A stretch of DNA of 64,000 bases from Actinomadura sp. J1-007 (GTDB lineage: Bacteria; Actinomycetota; Actinomycetes; Streptosporangiales; Streptosporangiaceae). A program made the position numbers and the translations under genes. The stretch is from positions 3,162,001 to 3,226,000 of the forward strand of contig NZ_WING01000001.1 of NCBI RefSeq assembly GCF_009793335.1, written 5' to 3'. The notes below the pieces were generated by a model, which was given only the letters and a program-made list of their open reading frames with translations, had not been told where the DNA came from and ran no database searches. Positions 9,724 to 18,845 of the stretch are shown here, piece by piece. Each line of letters starts with the position of its first letter. The first letter of the stretch is position 1.

Positions 9724-11989
9724 ATGAGGCGGTGGGGGGCGTGGATCGGCATGTTCATGGCCGCCGTCGTGGCGCTCTTCGGCGCCCTCTCGCTCTCCCA
9801 GGCGGCCTCCCCCGCGAGCGCCGCCGCGAGCGCCGCCGCGAGCGCCGCCGCGCAGGCGTCCCCGTCCCGAACGGCACGGCGGGCGGAGCGCCGGGCCGGG
9901 TCGCCGTGGTGGGCGTGCCCGGTCTGATGTGGAGCGACGTCACCCGCGACACCACCCCGGCGCTGTGGGGGCTCATGGCGCAGGGCGCCGGGGCCGGGCT
10001 CAGCGTGCGGACGACCAAGACCAACACCTGCCCCACCGACGGCTGGCTGACGCTGTCGGCCGGGCAGCGGTCGCGGCTCGCGCACGGCGACTGCGCGCTG
10101 CCCTCGGCGCCGATCGTGAGCGGGCAGCCCTCCCCCGCGGGACCGCCGCCGGAGGGCGGGGCCGTCGCGCCCGGCTGGCCCGCGATCAAGTCCGACAACG
10201 CGCACACCTCGTACCACGCGCAGGTGGGCCTGCTCGGCGACGCGATGCACAAGGCGGGCGGCTGCACGACGGCGGTCGGGCCGGGAGCGGTGTTCGGCCT
10301 GGCCGACGGCGCGGGCCGCGTCGACCGCTACGTCGAGTCCCCGACAAGGCGACGGCCGCCGACTGGTCGCGCTGCGGCCTGACCGCGGTGGACGTGGACG
10401 AGATGTTCCACGCCTACCTCAACGCGGGCGTCGACCCGCACGGCGACCAGGTCCCGCTGGAGGACGAGAAGCGCGCCGCCGCCGCGGCCGCCGCCGACAA
10501 GCGCGTCGCGCAGGTGCTCGCCGGGCTGCCCGCCGGGACGACCGTGCTGGTGGCCGGGCTCGCCGACACGGGCGTCACGCCGCACCTGCGAGTCGCGATC
10601 GCGAAGGGCCCCGGGTACGGCAAGGGCCACCTGTCGTCCAGCGCGGTACGGCAGCCGGGCATGGTCACGCTGACCGACACGACGTCCACCGCGCTGAAGC
10701 TGCTCGGCCTGCCCGAGCCGAAGCAGGCCGTGGGCTCGCAGTGGCGGTTCGACCAGAGCGACTCCACGACCGAGGACCGCGTCGGCTCCCTCGTCGACGA
10801 GGACGTGGCCGCGCAGGCGATCCGTTCCGTCCAGGGCTCGTTCTACTGGGTGCTGTTCGCGACGCAGCTCCTGCTGTACGGGATCGCGGCCGTGGCGCTG
10901 CGGCGGCTGAACGACCGGCCGCAGTCGCGGGCGCGGATCCTCGGCGGCACGCGGGTGATCGCGCTCATCGGGGGAGCGGCGCCGGGCGCGTCGTTCCTCG
11001 CCGGGGTGGTGCCGTGGTGGAAGGCCGGGCATCCGACGCCCGTGCTGATCGGCGCCGTGCTCGGGTTCAGCGTGCTGCTCGCGGCGGCCGGGCTCGCCGG
11101 GCCGTGGCGGCGCTCGCCGGTCGCGCCCGGACTGGTGATCACCGGGGTGACGGCGCTGGTGCTCGCGCTGGACGTGATGTCCGGGTCGAGCCTCCAGCTC
11201 AACTCGCTGATGGGCTACACCGCGCTCGTCGCCGGACGGTTCTACGGCTTCGGCAACCAGGCGTTCTCCCTGTTCGCGGTGGCGGCGATCCTGACCGCGG
11301 CGTGGCTCGCCGAGTACCCGCTGAAGGCGGGCCGCAGGTTCGTCGCCGTCGGCGTCGTCGCGGTGGTGGGCGTGTTCGCGGTCGCGGTGGACGGGCTGCC
11401 CGCGTGGGGCGCCGACTTCGGCGGCGTGCTCGCGATGGTGCCCGCGTTCGCGATGCTCGGGATGCTGGTCGCGGGCAAGAAGGTCTCGCTGTGGAAGCTC
11501 GGCGCGTTCTGCGTGGCGGGGCTCGCGCTCGTGCTGTTCATCTCGTACCTGAACGCGCAGAGCGCCAACCCGACGCACCTCGGCCGGTTCTGGCAGGACC
11601 TGATGGGCGGGGACGCCTGGGACGTGGTGGAGCGCAAGTTCAGCGCGATGGTCGGCAGCCTCGGCTACTGGCCGTTCACGCTGGCGCTCGCGGGGGCGGT
11701 CGGGTTCCTGTTCTTCGTGCTGGCGCGGCCGACGCGCTACCGGGCGTCGCTGCTCGACAAGGCGTACCAGCGCAGCCGCACGATGAGGCCCGCGCTGATC
11801 TGCGCGCTCGCGGTCGGCGTGATCGGCACCCTGGTGAACGACTCCGGCGTGGTGATCCTGTCGGTGTCGTTCAGCCTCGCGACCCCGCTGATGCTCGCGT
11901 CGGGCGTCCGGTCGTGGGAGATGGACCTCCAGGACGAAGGCAGGCAGCGGTCAGAGCGGCCAGAATCCCGATCAGCGTCAGCGGGATGA
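9724..11989 (+). pseudogene. Large membrane protein with alkaline-phosphatase-like ectodomain, broken by two frameshifts
   Basis: This is a conserved actinomycete membrane protein of about 755 residues. It has a signal/TM segment (WGAWIGMFMAAVVALFGALS, then Ala/Ser repeats), an extracytoplasmic domain with VAVVGVPGLMWSDVTRDTTP, TCPTDGWLTLSAGQRSR and GMVTLTDTTSTALKLLGLPE, which resembles the alkaline phosphatase/phosphodiesterase fold. About ten C-terminal TM helices follow. The function is not known. The reading frame breaks twice, at CCCC runs 9860-9863 and 10339-10342. Adding one C at each restores VPNGTAGG... and ...ESPDKATAADWSRCGL. It stands between GT genes, consistent with a role in envelope glycan export or turnover. 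Its 3' end overlaps the convergent mptB-like gene by 119 bp. Confidence 0.75.
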
Positions 11990-13421
11990 CCCACGGCCGC
12001 ACGACCGTGAACAGCCACGACAGGTCGTCCGGCATCCCGATCCGCTCGGGCGCGCGGGCGGGCAGGTAGGCCGCGCTCAGCGCGGCGGTGTGCGCGAGCA
12101 GGATCCAGTCGATCCTCGACCAGGGGAGCAGCGCGAGCAGCGCCCACCCGAACCCGTCGTACCAGGGCAGCTCGTACGGCGCGGCGAACAGCCAGGCCAC
12201 CATCAGCGCCGCCGCCATCCGGCGGCTGTCCCCCGCCTCGCCGCCGTCGCTCGGCAGGCCCCGCGCGAGCAGCACGACCAGGACCAGGGCGAGCGCCATC
12301 GACCCGCTCTTGACGACCGTGCGGTGCGCGCCGCGGCCGAGCGCGTCGTCGAGCAGGTGCCAGGGCGTCGCGAGCGAGACCATGTTGCTCGCGTCGTTCA
12401 CCCGGTCGAGCACGTGCGGGCCGCCGAGCCAGAACGCGACCGCCGCGACCGCTCCCGAGCCGAGGAACAGCGCGGCCAGCCGTACGATCGCGCTCCGGTC
12501 CGCACGGGCGCGCAGCAGCAGGGCCCACGCGGGGCCGCCGCCGACGAGCGCGGCGGGCAGCTTGATCGCGGTGCCCGCGCCGACGAGCGCGCCCGTCGCG
12601 AGCGACCGCCACCCCCTGCTCCCGCCGTTCCCCGTGAACAGCGCCAGCGCCGCGACCATCGGCGCGATCGCGAGGGTGTCGTTGTGCGCGCCCGCGACGA
12701 GATGCAGCAGGACGAGCGGGTTGCACGTCCACAGCAGCGCCGTGCGGAGCCGCCGCTCATCCGTGCGGGACGCCAGGTAGAGGATCAGCGCGACCGCGGC
12801 GAACGCCAGCGAGTTGAGCAGCGACATCACGAACACCGTGAGCCGCAGCGAGCCGTTCCCCGCCCACGACGCGAACGCCTGCCCCGCCGTGGTGATCGGC
12901 CCGTACGTCGACGGGGTGCGCCGCCACTCCTCCGGCGCGCCGATCACGGGGTCGCCGGGCACGTCCACCGCGTGCGTGACGTACGGGTCGCGCCCGGTCT
13001 CGGCCATCCGCCCGTACGAGGCGTAGTTGAGATGGTCTGAGGACCCGATCGGCGGCAGGAACGTGAACGCCGCCACGACCGCGAGCCCCGCCACGAGCAG
13101 CGGGAGCGGCCGGACCCGCCAGCCGCGCCGTACCGCGAACAGGCACAGCCCGAGCCCGGCCGTCCCGGCGAGCACCCCGAAGGCGACGAGCGCGACCACC
13201 AGGTAGGGGGACGGCTGGACGGCCAGCGCGTAGGGCGGCTCCCCGGCGCGTCCCGGCAGCGCCGGCTCGAACACCGACGGCCCGAGCAGCGCGGTGACCA
13301 GGAAGCATCCGGCGCCGAGCGCGATGCCCGCGAGCCCGGCGGAGCCCTGCCACACCCGTCCCGCCGGACCCGGGGGCGGCTCGTCCGCCGCGACGCTCCG
13401 TCCGGCGGGGAGGGACTTCAC
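11871..13421 (-). CDS. MptB-like polyprenol-phosphomannose-dependent alpha-1,6 mannosyltransferase (GT-C)
   Basis: This 516-residue, roughly 13-TM GT-C enzyme is similar in layout to MptB/MptA, which extend the mannan core of lipomannan from decaprenyl-phosphomannose outside the membrane. After TM3 the loop PPIGSSDHLNYASYGRMAE holds the acidic residue expected for catalysis, followed by PYVTHAVDVPGDPVI and RRTPSTYGPITTAGQAF, typical of the family. Further marks are LLWTCNPLVLLHLVAGAHND and GTAIKLPAALVGG. GTG at 13421 overlaps the TGA of the upstream GT2 gene (GTGA), implying coupled translation. The last 40 residues run antisense through the end of the neighbouring membrane protein gene. Confidence 0.82.
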   Translation of the reverse strand: MKSLPAGRSVAADEPPPGPAGRVWQGSAGLAGIALGAGCFLVTALLGPSVFEPALPGRAGEPPYALAVQPSPYLVVALVAFGVLAGTAGLGLCLFAVRRGWRVRPLPLLVAGLAVVAAFTFLPPIGSSDHLNYASYGRMAETGRDPYVTHAVDVPGDPVIGAPEEWRRTPSTYGPITTAGQAFASWAGNGSLRLTVFVMSLLNSLAFAAVALILYLASRTDERRLRTALLWTCNPLVLLHLVAGAHNDTLAIAPMVAALALFTGNGGSRGWRSLATGALVGAGTAIKLPAALVGGGPAWALLLRARADRSAIVRLAALFLGSGAVAAVAFWLGGPHVLDRVNDASNMVSLATPWHLLDDALGRGAHRTVVKSGSMALALVLVVLLARGLPSDGGEAGDSRRMAAALMVAWLFAAPYELPWYDGFGWALLALLPWSRIDWILLAHTAALSAAYLPARAPERIGMPDDLSWLFTVVRPWVIPLTLIGILAALTAACLRPGGPSPTTGRPTRASAGSRG

Positions 13422-14152
13422 GGGCGCGGACGGCCGCGCAACCGGGCGAGCCGTTCGGCCACGGCCGGCTCCCGCACGGCGAGCGCGCGGGCGACGTCGC
13501 GGAACTGCCGGGCCCGGTGCACCTGCGCGCGCCAGTCGGTGCCGGTCGCGCGGTGCGAGAGCGGCACCTCGACCTCGCGCACGCGGAAGCCCTGCCGGAC
13601 CAGGTCGATCGTGAGCGCGGTCTCCACACCGAAGCCGGCGGCGAGGGGCCGGGCCGCCTCGAACGCCTCGCGGGTCAGGCAGCGCTGGCCGTTCAGCGGC
13701 TGCGTCGCCTGGAACCCCGACGCGCGCCGGATCCCGTCGCGGGACAGGCGGACGACGAACCCGTGCCCGCCGAGCTTCACCGTCGTCGCGAACGCCGCGA
13801 TCGTCATGTCGGCCTCACCGGCCCGCACGGGCTCGGCCAGCGGCGCGGCGTCGCGCGCGGTCTCGGCGAGGTCGGCGTCGAGGAACAGCAGGTGGCGCGG
13901 CTGCTCGCGGTCGCCGTCGAGGATCGTGACGGCCTCGGCGCCGCTCTCCATCGCGGCGCCCTTGCCGCGGTTGCGGCCGTGCCGGACGACCCGGGCCCCG
14001 GCCTGCTGCGCGACCCGTCCGGTGCCGTCGGCGGAGCCGTCGTCGACGACCACGACCAGGTCGGCGCCGGGCAGTTCGAGCGCGGCCTTGACCGTGGCCG
14101 CGATGCGGTCGGCTTCGTTCTTGGCCGGGATGATCACGGCTACGTCCTGCAT
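13418..14152 (-). CDS. GT2 family glycosyltransferase (dolichol-phosphate-mannose-synthase-like)
   Basis: This cytosolic GT-A enzyme of 244 residues begins VAVIIPAKNEADRIAATVKA and has the nucleotide-sugar site DLVVVVDDGSADGTGRVAQQ and the metal-binding LLFLDADLAETARD. There is no C-terminal membrane domain. By context it may supply a lipid-linked or nucleotide sugar product to the coupled MptB-like enzyme, but the donor is not determined by sequence. The ATG at 14152 lies 7 nt after TACGAT, giving a leaderless transcript. It forms a two-gene operon with the downstream gene. Confidence 0.85.
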   Translation of the reverse strand: MQDVAVIIPAKNEADRIAATVKAALELPGADLVVVVDDGSADGTGRVAQQAGARVVRHGRNRGKGAAMESGAEAVTILDGDREQPRHLLFLDADLAETARDAAPLAEPVRAGEADMTIAAFATTVKLGGHGFVVRLSRDGIRRASGFQATQPLNGQRCLTREAFEAARPLAAGFGVETALTIDLVRQGFRVREVEVPLSHRATGTDWRAQVHRARQFRDVARALAVREPAVAERLARLRGRPRP

Positions 14153-14159
14153 AACGGTG

Positions 14160-14165
14160 ATCGTA
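14160..14165 (-). promoter_or_regulatory. -10 hexamer of leaderless GT2/mptB operon promoter
   Basis: TACGAT on the minus strand ends 7 nt before the GT2 start codon. Confidence 0.45.
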
Positions 14166-14228
14166 GTGCGCCCGCGCCGGAGCCGCCGGTATCGCCGGGC
14201 GCCCGCTCCGGGGACGGGCCGGGCACGG

Positions 14229-14265
14229 CGACGGCCCGCGGGAGGCGGGCCCCCGCGGGCCGTCG
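14229..14265 (-). terminator. Hairpin terminator after STAS gene
   Basis: A perfect 14-bp stem (CGACGGCCCGCGGG / CCCGCGGGCCGTCG) with a 9-nt loop lies between the STAS gene and the GT2 promoter. No T tract follows, which is usual in this group. Confidence 0.6.
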
Positions 14266-14357
14266 GCGCTGTTCGGTGGTGATGGACGGGACGGTGAACG
14301 GACGGTGATCGGTTCGGATCCGAGGGCGGCCCGTTCGGGGCACCGCGCTCGGACGGA

Positions 14358-14693
14358 TCAGCCGGCGTCCAGGGCGGGCACGGCGTCGCACACGGTGAAG
14401 ACCGAGTCGAGCCCCGTGACCTGAAGGATCCGCTTGACGGCCGGGCGCGGCGCGGCGAGTTCGAGTGACCCGCCCTGCTCCTTGAGCCGTTTCATGGCGG
14501 ACAGCAGCACGTTCATGCCGGTCGAGTCGCAGAACTCGACACCGCTGAGGTCGACCACGACGCGGTCGAGCGGATCGCGCAGCAATCCCGCCAGCGCGGC
14601 CTGTAGCCGGGGCGCGGTGTACAGGTCCAGCTCGCCGATCGCTGTGACGACGGCGTGACCTCCCTGAGACGCGGTCGAGACATTTAGCTCCAC
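14358..14693 (-). CDS. STAS-domain anti-sigma factor antagonist
   Basis: This 111-residue SpoIIAA/RsbV-like protein would free a sigma factor by binding its anti-sigma kinase when unphosphorylated. The phosphorylatable serine sits in VEFCDSTGMNVLLSAMKRL. The core strands include HAVVTAIGELDLYTAPRLQA and LDRVVVDLSGVEF. The GTG start at 14693 (VELNVSTASQ) is supported by TAGTGT 7 nt upstream, so the longer in-frame extension to 14807 is not needed. An RsbW-like kinase lies 19 kb away (33.5 kb) but need not be its partner. Confidence 0.9.
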   Translation of the reverse strand: MELNVSTASQGGHAVVTAIGELDLYTAPRLQAALAGLLRDPLDRVVVDLSGVEFCDSTGMNVLLSAMKRLKEQGGSLELAAPRPAVKRILQVTGLDSVFTVCDAVPALDAG

Positions 14694-14700
14694 GTGCCGC

Positions 14701-14706
14701 ACACTA
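14701..14706 (-). promoter_or_regulatory. -10 hexamer of leaderless STAS gene
   Basis: TAGTGT on the minus strand lies 7 nt before GTG at 14693. This placement decides the start codon. Confidence 0.5.
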
Positions 14707-14889
14707 TCCGCTGAACGGCCCCCGGGCCAGGCGGTTGTCCAAGTCCCTTGCAACCAAGGCGATCCCCTGGCGCGCCGCCCCCGCCATCCCCCCGTACGCT
14801 TTACCAACTACATTCCGTTACACCCCAATTGCACCCCCACCCATGAGCCCAACAAACCATCCCCGCCACGCCACATGCGCGAAAGAACG

Positions 14890-16040
14890 CGATAGCGGAG
14901 CGCGGGGATGATTGCGCGCGGACGCGATGGGCGCACGCGGCAGCGGGTGCACTCGGGTGTGGTGGCGGGCGCGGTGACAGCGCGGTCGCGCCAGCAGAGG
15001 CGCTCCCGAACGTGGCAGCGGACGGACGCGGCGGGCGGAGGGCGCTCCCGGGCGCGATGGCGGGGCGCGGCGCGGCGGCAGCGCAGAAGCGGTAGCGGAG
15101 GCGTGGGCGTGGTGATGGGCACGCCCCCGGGCGTGGTGAACGGGCACGGCAGCGGCGGACGCGGTGGCAAGGCGCGAGCACGGCGGCGGCAGCGCGGAAG
15201 CGGTGGCGGGCGCAGCGGCGGGGCCGCCCGAGAGCGTGGTGCGGGGCGCGGCGGCGGCAGGGGGTGCGACGGCGAACGCGCTCCCAGCAGCAGTGATGGG
15301 TGCGACGGCGGGACGGCAGCGCGGGCACGGCAACGGACGCGACGGACGCGATGGCGGGGCGCGGGGGTCGTGGTGCGGCCACGGGCGCACGAACGCGGCG
15401 GGCGGACGAGGCAGCGGGCACACTCGGGGACGGACGCGGCGGCAGCGGGGGTGCGGCCGCGGGGGCGCTCCCGGGCAGACGCGGCGAACGGGCGCAGCGG
15501 CGGGGGAATGCTTCGGGTGTGGCGGCGGGCGCGGCCAAGCGAAGCCGCGGCGGAAGCAACGGACGCGAAGGCGAGGCGCGGCCGCGGCCGAAGCAAGGGC
15601 GACGGCGCGGCGGGCGCGCCAACGCGATGGGCGGACGCGGCGGCGGGGCACTCCGGTGTGGTGGCGGGCGCGGCGGCAGCACGGCTGGACCGCGGGGGCG
15701 CTCCCGGGCGGACGCGGCGGGCGGACGCGGCGGGCGGACGCGGCGGCGGGACGCTTCGGCGGGGACGCTTCGGCGGGGACGCTTCGGCGGGGCGCGGGCG
15801 CGGGGCGCGGGGCGCGGGGCGCGGGGCGCGGGGCGCGGGGCGCGGGGCGCGGGCGCGGGGCGCGGGGCGCGGGGCGCGGGGCGCGGGGCAGCGAAATCTC
15901 TTTCGGGCGTCGTGGTGGTGGCGGAGGCGCTCTGGGGGCTTGGTGGTGGGGTGGCCGTCTCCGGTCCGGGGATCTGCGGGATTACGCCGCGCGGAGCCGT
16001 CCGGTGAGGAAGGCTGAGCGGGTGCTAAGGCGGCAGAGGC
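14890..16040 (+). repeat. 1.15-kb G-rich low-complexity tract between divergent genes
   Basis: This long spacer is made almost entirely of G, C and A on the plus strand, built from degenerate 6-15 bp units such as GCGGGCGGACGCG, GGACGCGGCGG and GGGCGCTCCCGGGCG. A 14-bp unit ACGCTTCGGCGGGG repeats three times at 15751-15792. Open frames exist on both strands only because stop codons are rare in such DNA. None has a credible start, domain or amino-acid composition, so I call no gene. The G-runs could form quadruplexes. Confidence 0.7.
15789..15890 (+). repeat. Near-perfect 7-bp tandem repeat (GGGGCGC)
   Basis: About fourteen copies of a GGGGCGC heptamer lie in tandem, with two shortened units, at the end of the G-rich tract. 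It would be slippage-prone and variable between strains. Confidence 0.85.
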
Positions 16041-16047
16041 AAGGGGG

Positions 16048-16428
16048 GTGCCGCGCGTGAAGACCCGGCGAGGCGCGGATCCGCGCGAAACTCGGCTGCG
16101 CGAGCGGCTGGAGACCATCCGCACGCGTTCGGAGAAGTCCAGCTCGTGGCGGGCGTCCACCCAGCATCTGTCGAGGCTGGTCAACCGGTCCGGATTCGTG
16201 CCGATCAGGACGCGGCTCTCGCGGGAGGACCTGGTCTTCCTCGCGGGCGCCAGGGACGAGGTGCTCGCGTTCGCCGACCTCGGGATGCGGCTGATCGACC
16301 TGCACCGGCCGCAGGAGGCCGGCGGCATCACCAGCGACCCGGAAACCCCGCTCAGGCGCTGCCGCGCCTGCATGGCCCGCTGGCCCTGCCCGACTTTCCG
16401 CGCCGTCGGCGACGCCCTCGACCGCTGA
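16048..16428 (+). CDS. Conserved actinobacterial protein with C-terminal cysteine motif
   Basis: This 126-residue, Arg-rich protein has function unknown. Conserved-looking segments are LRERLETIRTRSEKSSSWR, LVNRSGFVPIRTRLSREDLV and FLAGARDEVLAFADLGMRLI. It ends with CRACMARWPCPTFR, whose Cys-x2-Cys-x5-Cys spacing could bind metal. Composition is normal, unlike the repeat tracts on both sides, which argues that it is a real gene. GTG at 16048 is used; GTG at 16057 is an alternative, with GGGGGG 8-10 nt ahead. It stands alone. Confidence 0.75.
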   Translation: MPRVKTRRGADPRETRLRERLETIRTRSEKSSSWRASTQHLSRLVNRSGFVPIRTRLSREDLVFLAGARDEVLAFADLGMRLIDLHRPQEAGGITSDPETPLRRCRACMARWPCPTFRAVGDALDR

Positions 16429-16434
16429 CCGCTG

Positions 16435-17060
16435 ATTGCCGACCGCGCGCCGCCGACCAGGGCCTGGGGCCTGGGGCCCGCTGACCGTGGGCCCTGCGCC
16501 GTCAGTACGTGGGCCCTGCACTGCTGACCGTGCGCCGTCGACCGGGGGCCGTGCGTTGCTGGCCGTGGGCCGTCGACCGGGGGCCGTGCGCTGCTGACCG
16601 TGTGCCGTGGGCGGGGGCGCCGTGCGCTGCTGACTGTGGGTCGTGTGCCGAGGCCGTGGAGCGCCGATCGCCGGCCTTGGGGTGTGGGCCGGGCCGGCGG
16701 CGGTGCGCTGTGCGGCGCCGAACGTGGGCCGTGCGCCGGGGCGTGGGCCGGGCGCCGCCGAACGGGGCCGCCGACCGTGCGCCAGGCGTCCAGGGACCGT
16801 TGACCATGCGCCGCCGATCAGCGACCGTGCGCCGTGGACCAGCGGCCAGGGGCGCTGATCGTGCCGCCGCCCAGGGCCGTTGACCATGCGCCCTCGATCA
16901 CCGACCGTGGGCCGGGGCCGTACGCCGTGGGCCGGGGCCGTACGCCGGGCTCGTACTCCGTGGGCCACCGGCAAGGGCGCTGACCGCGTCGCTGCTCAAG
17001 GGGCGCTGACCATGGGTTGCCGATCACTGACCGTGGGGCGGGCCGTGCGTCGGGCGCTGT
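16435..17060 (+). repeat. Degenerate GACCGTGxGCC repeat tract
   Basis: Roughly 620 bp are built of variants of a 12-18 bp motif containing GCTGACCGTG and GGCCGTGCG. An example is the word CGTCGACCGGGGGCCGTGCG, found at 16536 and again at 16571. It fills the spacer between the small conserved gene and the FG-GAP gene. I see no gene in it. The stretch 17060-17165 is G-rich and equally featureless. Confidence 0.65.
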
Positions 17061-17165
17061 CGGCCGGGGGTGCTGGCCCGGGCTGCGGGGGCGCGGCTCG
17101 CTGGGCGGGGGGCGTGCGGGGTCGGCTGGGGGTGCTGGTCGTCCGTGCTGGGGCGGGGGTGGGGT

Positions 17166-17195
17166 GGCGGGCCGCCTGGGGAGAGGCGGCCCGCC
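17166..17195 (-). terminator. Hairpin terminator after FG-GAP gene 1
   Basis: A perfect 12-bp stem (GGCGGGCCGCCT / AGGCGGCCCGCC) with a 6-nt loop lies 28 bp past the stop codon of the FG-GAP gene. Confidence 0.65.
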
Positions 17196-17223
17196 GGTCA
17201 GGGGGTGTTCTGGGGCGTTGTCG

Positions 17224-18714
17224 TCAGTCGCTGATCCAGAGGCCGAGTTGGGCGCTGAGTCCGCCGACCTTGAAGGTGCCGGGGCCGTACGAGACGGCGC
17301 CCGTCACGGGGACCACGCCGTTCGCGCGGCCCTTGACGAACGTGATCGCGCCCTCGGTGCCGTTCTCGCCGGGCGCCCCTACGACCAGGTCGGCGTTGCC
17401 GTCCTTGGTGTGGTCGAGCAGCGTCACCTGCGTGCCGAAGCGGTCGTTGGCCTCCGAGCCGCCCGGCACGCCCGCCGTACTCTGCGACAGCCACTGCGTG
17501 CCGGTGCCGGTCACTCCGGTCGCCGAGCCGAACAGCAGGTACGTCCCGCCGGCGGACGCCGCCGAGCCCGACTTGTAGCCGGGAACGCCGATCGCGAGGT
17601 CGGCCTTGCCGTCCTTGTTGACGTCGCCCGCCGCGAGGTCGGCCCCGAACCGGGCGCCGGACACGACGCCGCCGGGCACGCCGGGGGTGTCGGCGTCGAT
17701 CACGGACACGTCGGTTCCGAAGCCCTGCGCCGTGCCCGGGATGATCTGCACCTCGCCGCCCGGGTGCGCGTCGGACACGGCGGGCCGCCCGATCGCGACG
17801 TCCCCGAACCCGTCGCCGTTGAAGTCGCCCGACGCGAGCGAACCGGGCTCCATCGAGTACGCCGACGTCGGCGTTAGCGTGTCGGGGGTCTCGCCGCGCT
17901 CGAACAGCGCGACCACGTTGCGGTCGCCGGGCTCCGGCGCGCCCGGGTCGTTCCAGCCGAGGAGCACGCCGGGGTAGGTCGAGTTCGTCACGTACGCGGC
18001 CTGGACCCTGGCGGTGACCGGACGCGGCGCGGCGGCGGCGCGGGCGCCCGCGCGCTTGCGGGGCGCCGGCATCGCGTGCTGGACGAACGCCGCGCCGTTC
18101 GCGCGGGCCGTACGGGCGGCGGGAGGCTCGTACGAGTACCAGCCCCAGCCGGTGGCGCCGGTGTAGGCGAAGTCGCCGTAGCCGCCGCGGTTGAAGTCGC
18201 CGCCCGCGAGGCTCAGCCCGGCGCGCGAGCCGGTCGCGCCGTCCTGGGGCGCGACGGTCGCGGCCTGCGTGGACAGTCCCGACTTCGTTCCCCAGAAGAC
18301 GGTGAACGCGCCCACGTCGGTCTTACCGTCCGCGTCCTCGTCGGGGACGCCGACGACCAGTTCGGCATACCCGTCGCGGTCGAGGTCGGCGGACGACACG
18401 GCGTAGCCGAAGTGGTCGTTCGCCTCGGCGGCCCCGCCGACGCCCGCGGTGTCCTGGTGGAGGACCTGCCTCTTGGCGGTGTTGAGCCCGCTCGCGGAGC
18501 CGAACGTGACGGTGACGAACCCGGCGGCCTTCTTGCCGCTCACCTTGCCGTTCGGGCTGCCGATGGCCAGGTCGCGGTAGCCGTCCCCGTTGAAGTCGAA
18601 CGGCTTGGCGGGGGCGGCGGCGGACGCGGCGGGGGCGAGCACGGCCATCCCCAGGCCGCCCAGGGCGGCCACCGTCGAGGCGGCCACGGCGGCCGGGAGG
18701 AAACGTGTGCGCAA
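17224..18714 (-). CDS. Secreted FG-GAP repeat (integrin-alpha-like beta-propeller) protein 1
   Basis: This is a secreted protein of 496 residues with a Sec signal peptide (RTRFLPAAVAASTVAALGGL, cleavage near ASAAAPA) and six or so FG-GAP blades. Each carries a calcium-binding loop: DFNGDGYRDLAIGSP, DLDRDGYAELVVGVP, DFNGDGFGDVAIGRP, DVNKDGKADLAIGVP and DHTKDGNADLVVGAP. The ligand is unknown; in streptomycetes such proteins are abundant extracellular calcium-binding propellers. The TTG start at 18714 is chosen because GGAGG stands 9 nt upstream and the signal peptide then starts at once. It is paralogous to the next gene. Confidence 0.85.
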   Translation of the reverse strand: MRTRFLPAAVAASTVAALGGLGMAVLAPAASAAAPAKPFDFNGDGYRDLAIGSPNGKVSGKKAAGFVTVTFGSASGLNTAKRQVLHQDTAGVGGAAEANDHFGYAVSSADLDRDGYAELVVGVPDEDADGKTDVGAFTVFWGTKSGLSTQAATVAPQDGATGSRAGLSLAGGDFNRGGYGDFAYTGATGWGWYSYEPPAARTARANGAAFVQHAMPAPRKRAGARAAAAPRPVTARVQAAYVTNSTYPGVLLGWNDPGAPEPGDRNVVALFERGETPDTLTPTSAYSMEPGSLASGDFNGDGFGDVAIGRPAVSDAHPGGEVQIIPGTAQGFGTDVSVIDADTPGVPGGVVSGARFGADLAAGDVNKDGKADLAIGVPGYKSGSAASAGGTYLLFGSATGVTGTGTQWLSQSTAGVPGGSEANDRFGTQVTLLDHTKDGNADLVVGAPGENGTEGAITFVKGRANGVVPVTGAVSYGPGTFKVGGLSAQLGLWISD

Positions 18715-18845
18715 AGGGGGGAACCTCCGAAGCAGCGTGTCCGAGTGACACGCGGTACAGAAGTGACGCACACCACCCAAAGGCGGTTTACCGTCTCTTG
18801 ACCTTAGTCACCTTGCTTTGTCCCGCTCCGCAGGCTGCTTGCAGA

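Noticed and set aside
14801..16373. Long open frames on both strands of the G-rich tract (Arg/Pro/Ala-rich products up to about 520 codons)
   Set aside because: They exist because stop codons are rare in this base composition. There is no ribosome-binding site, leaderless promoter or recognisable domain, and they overlap a real gene at 16048.
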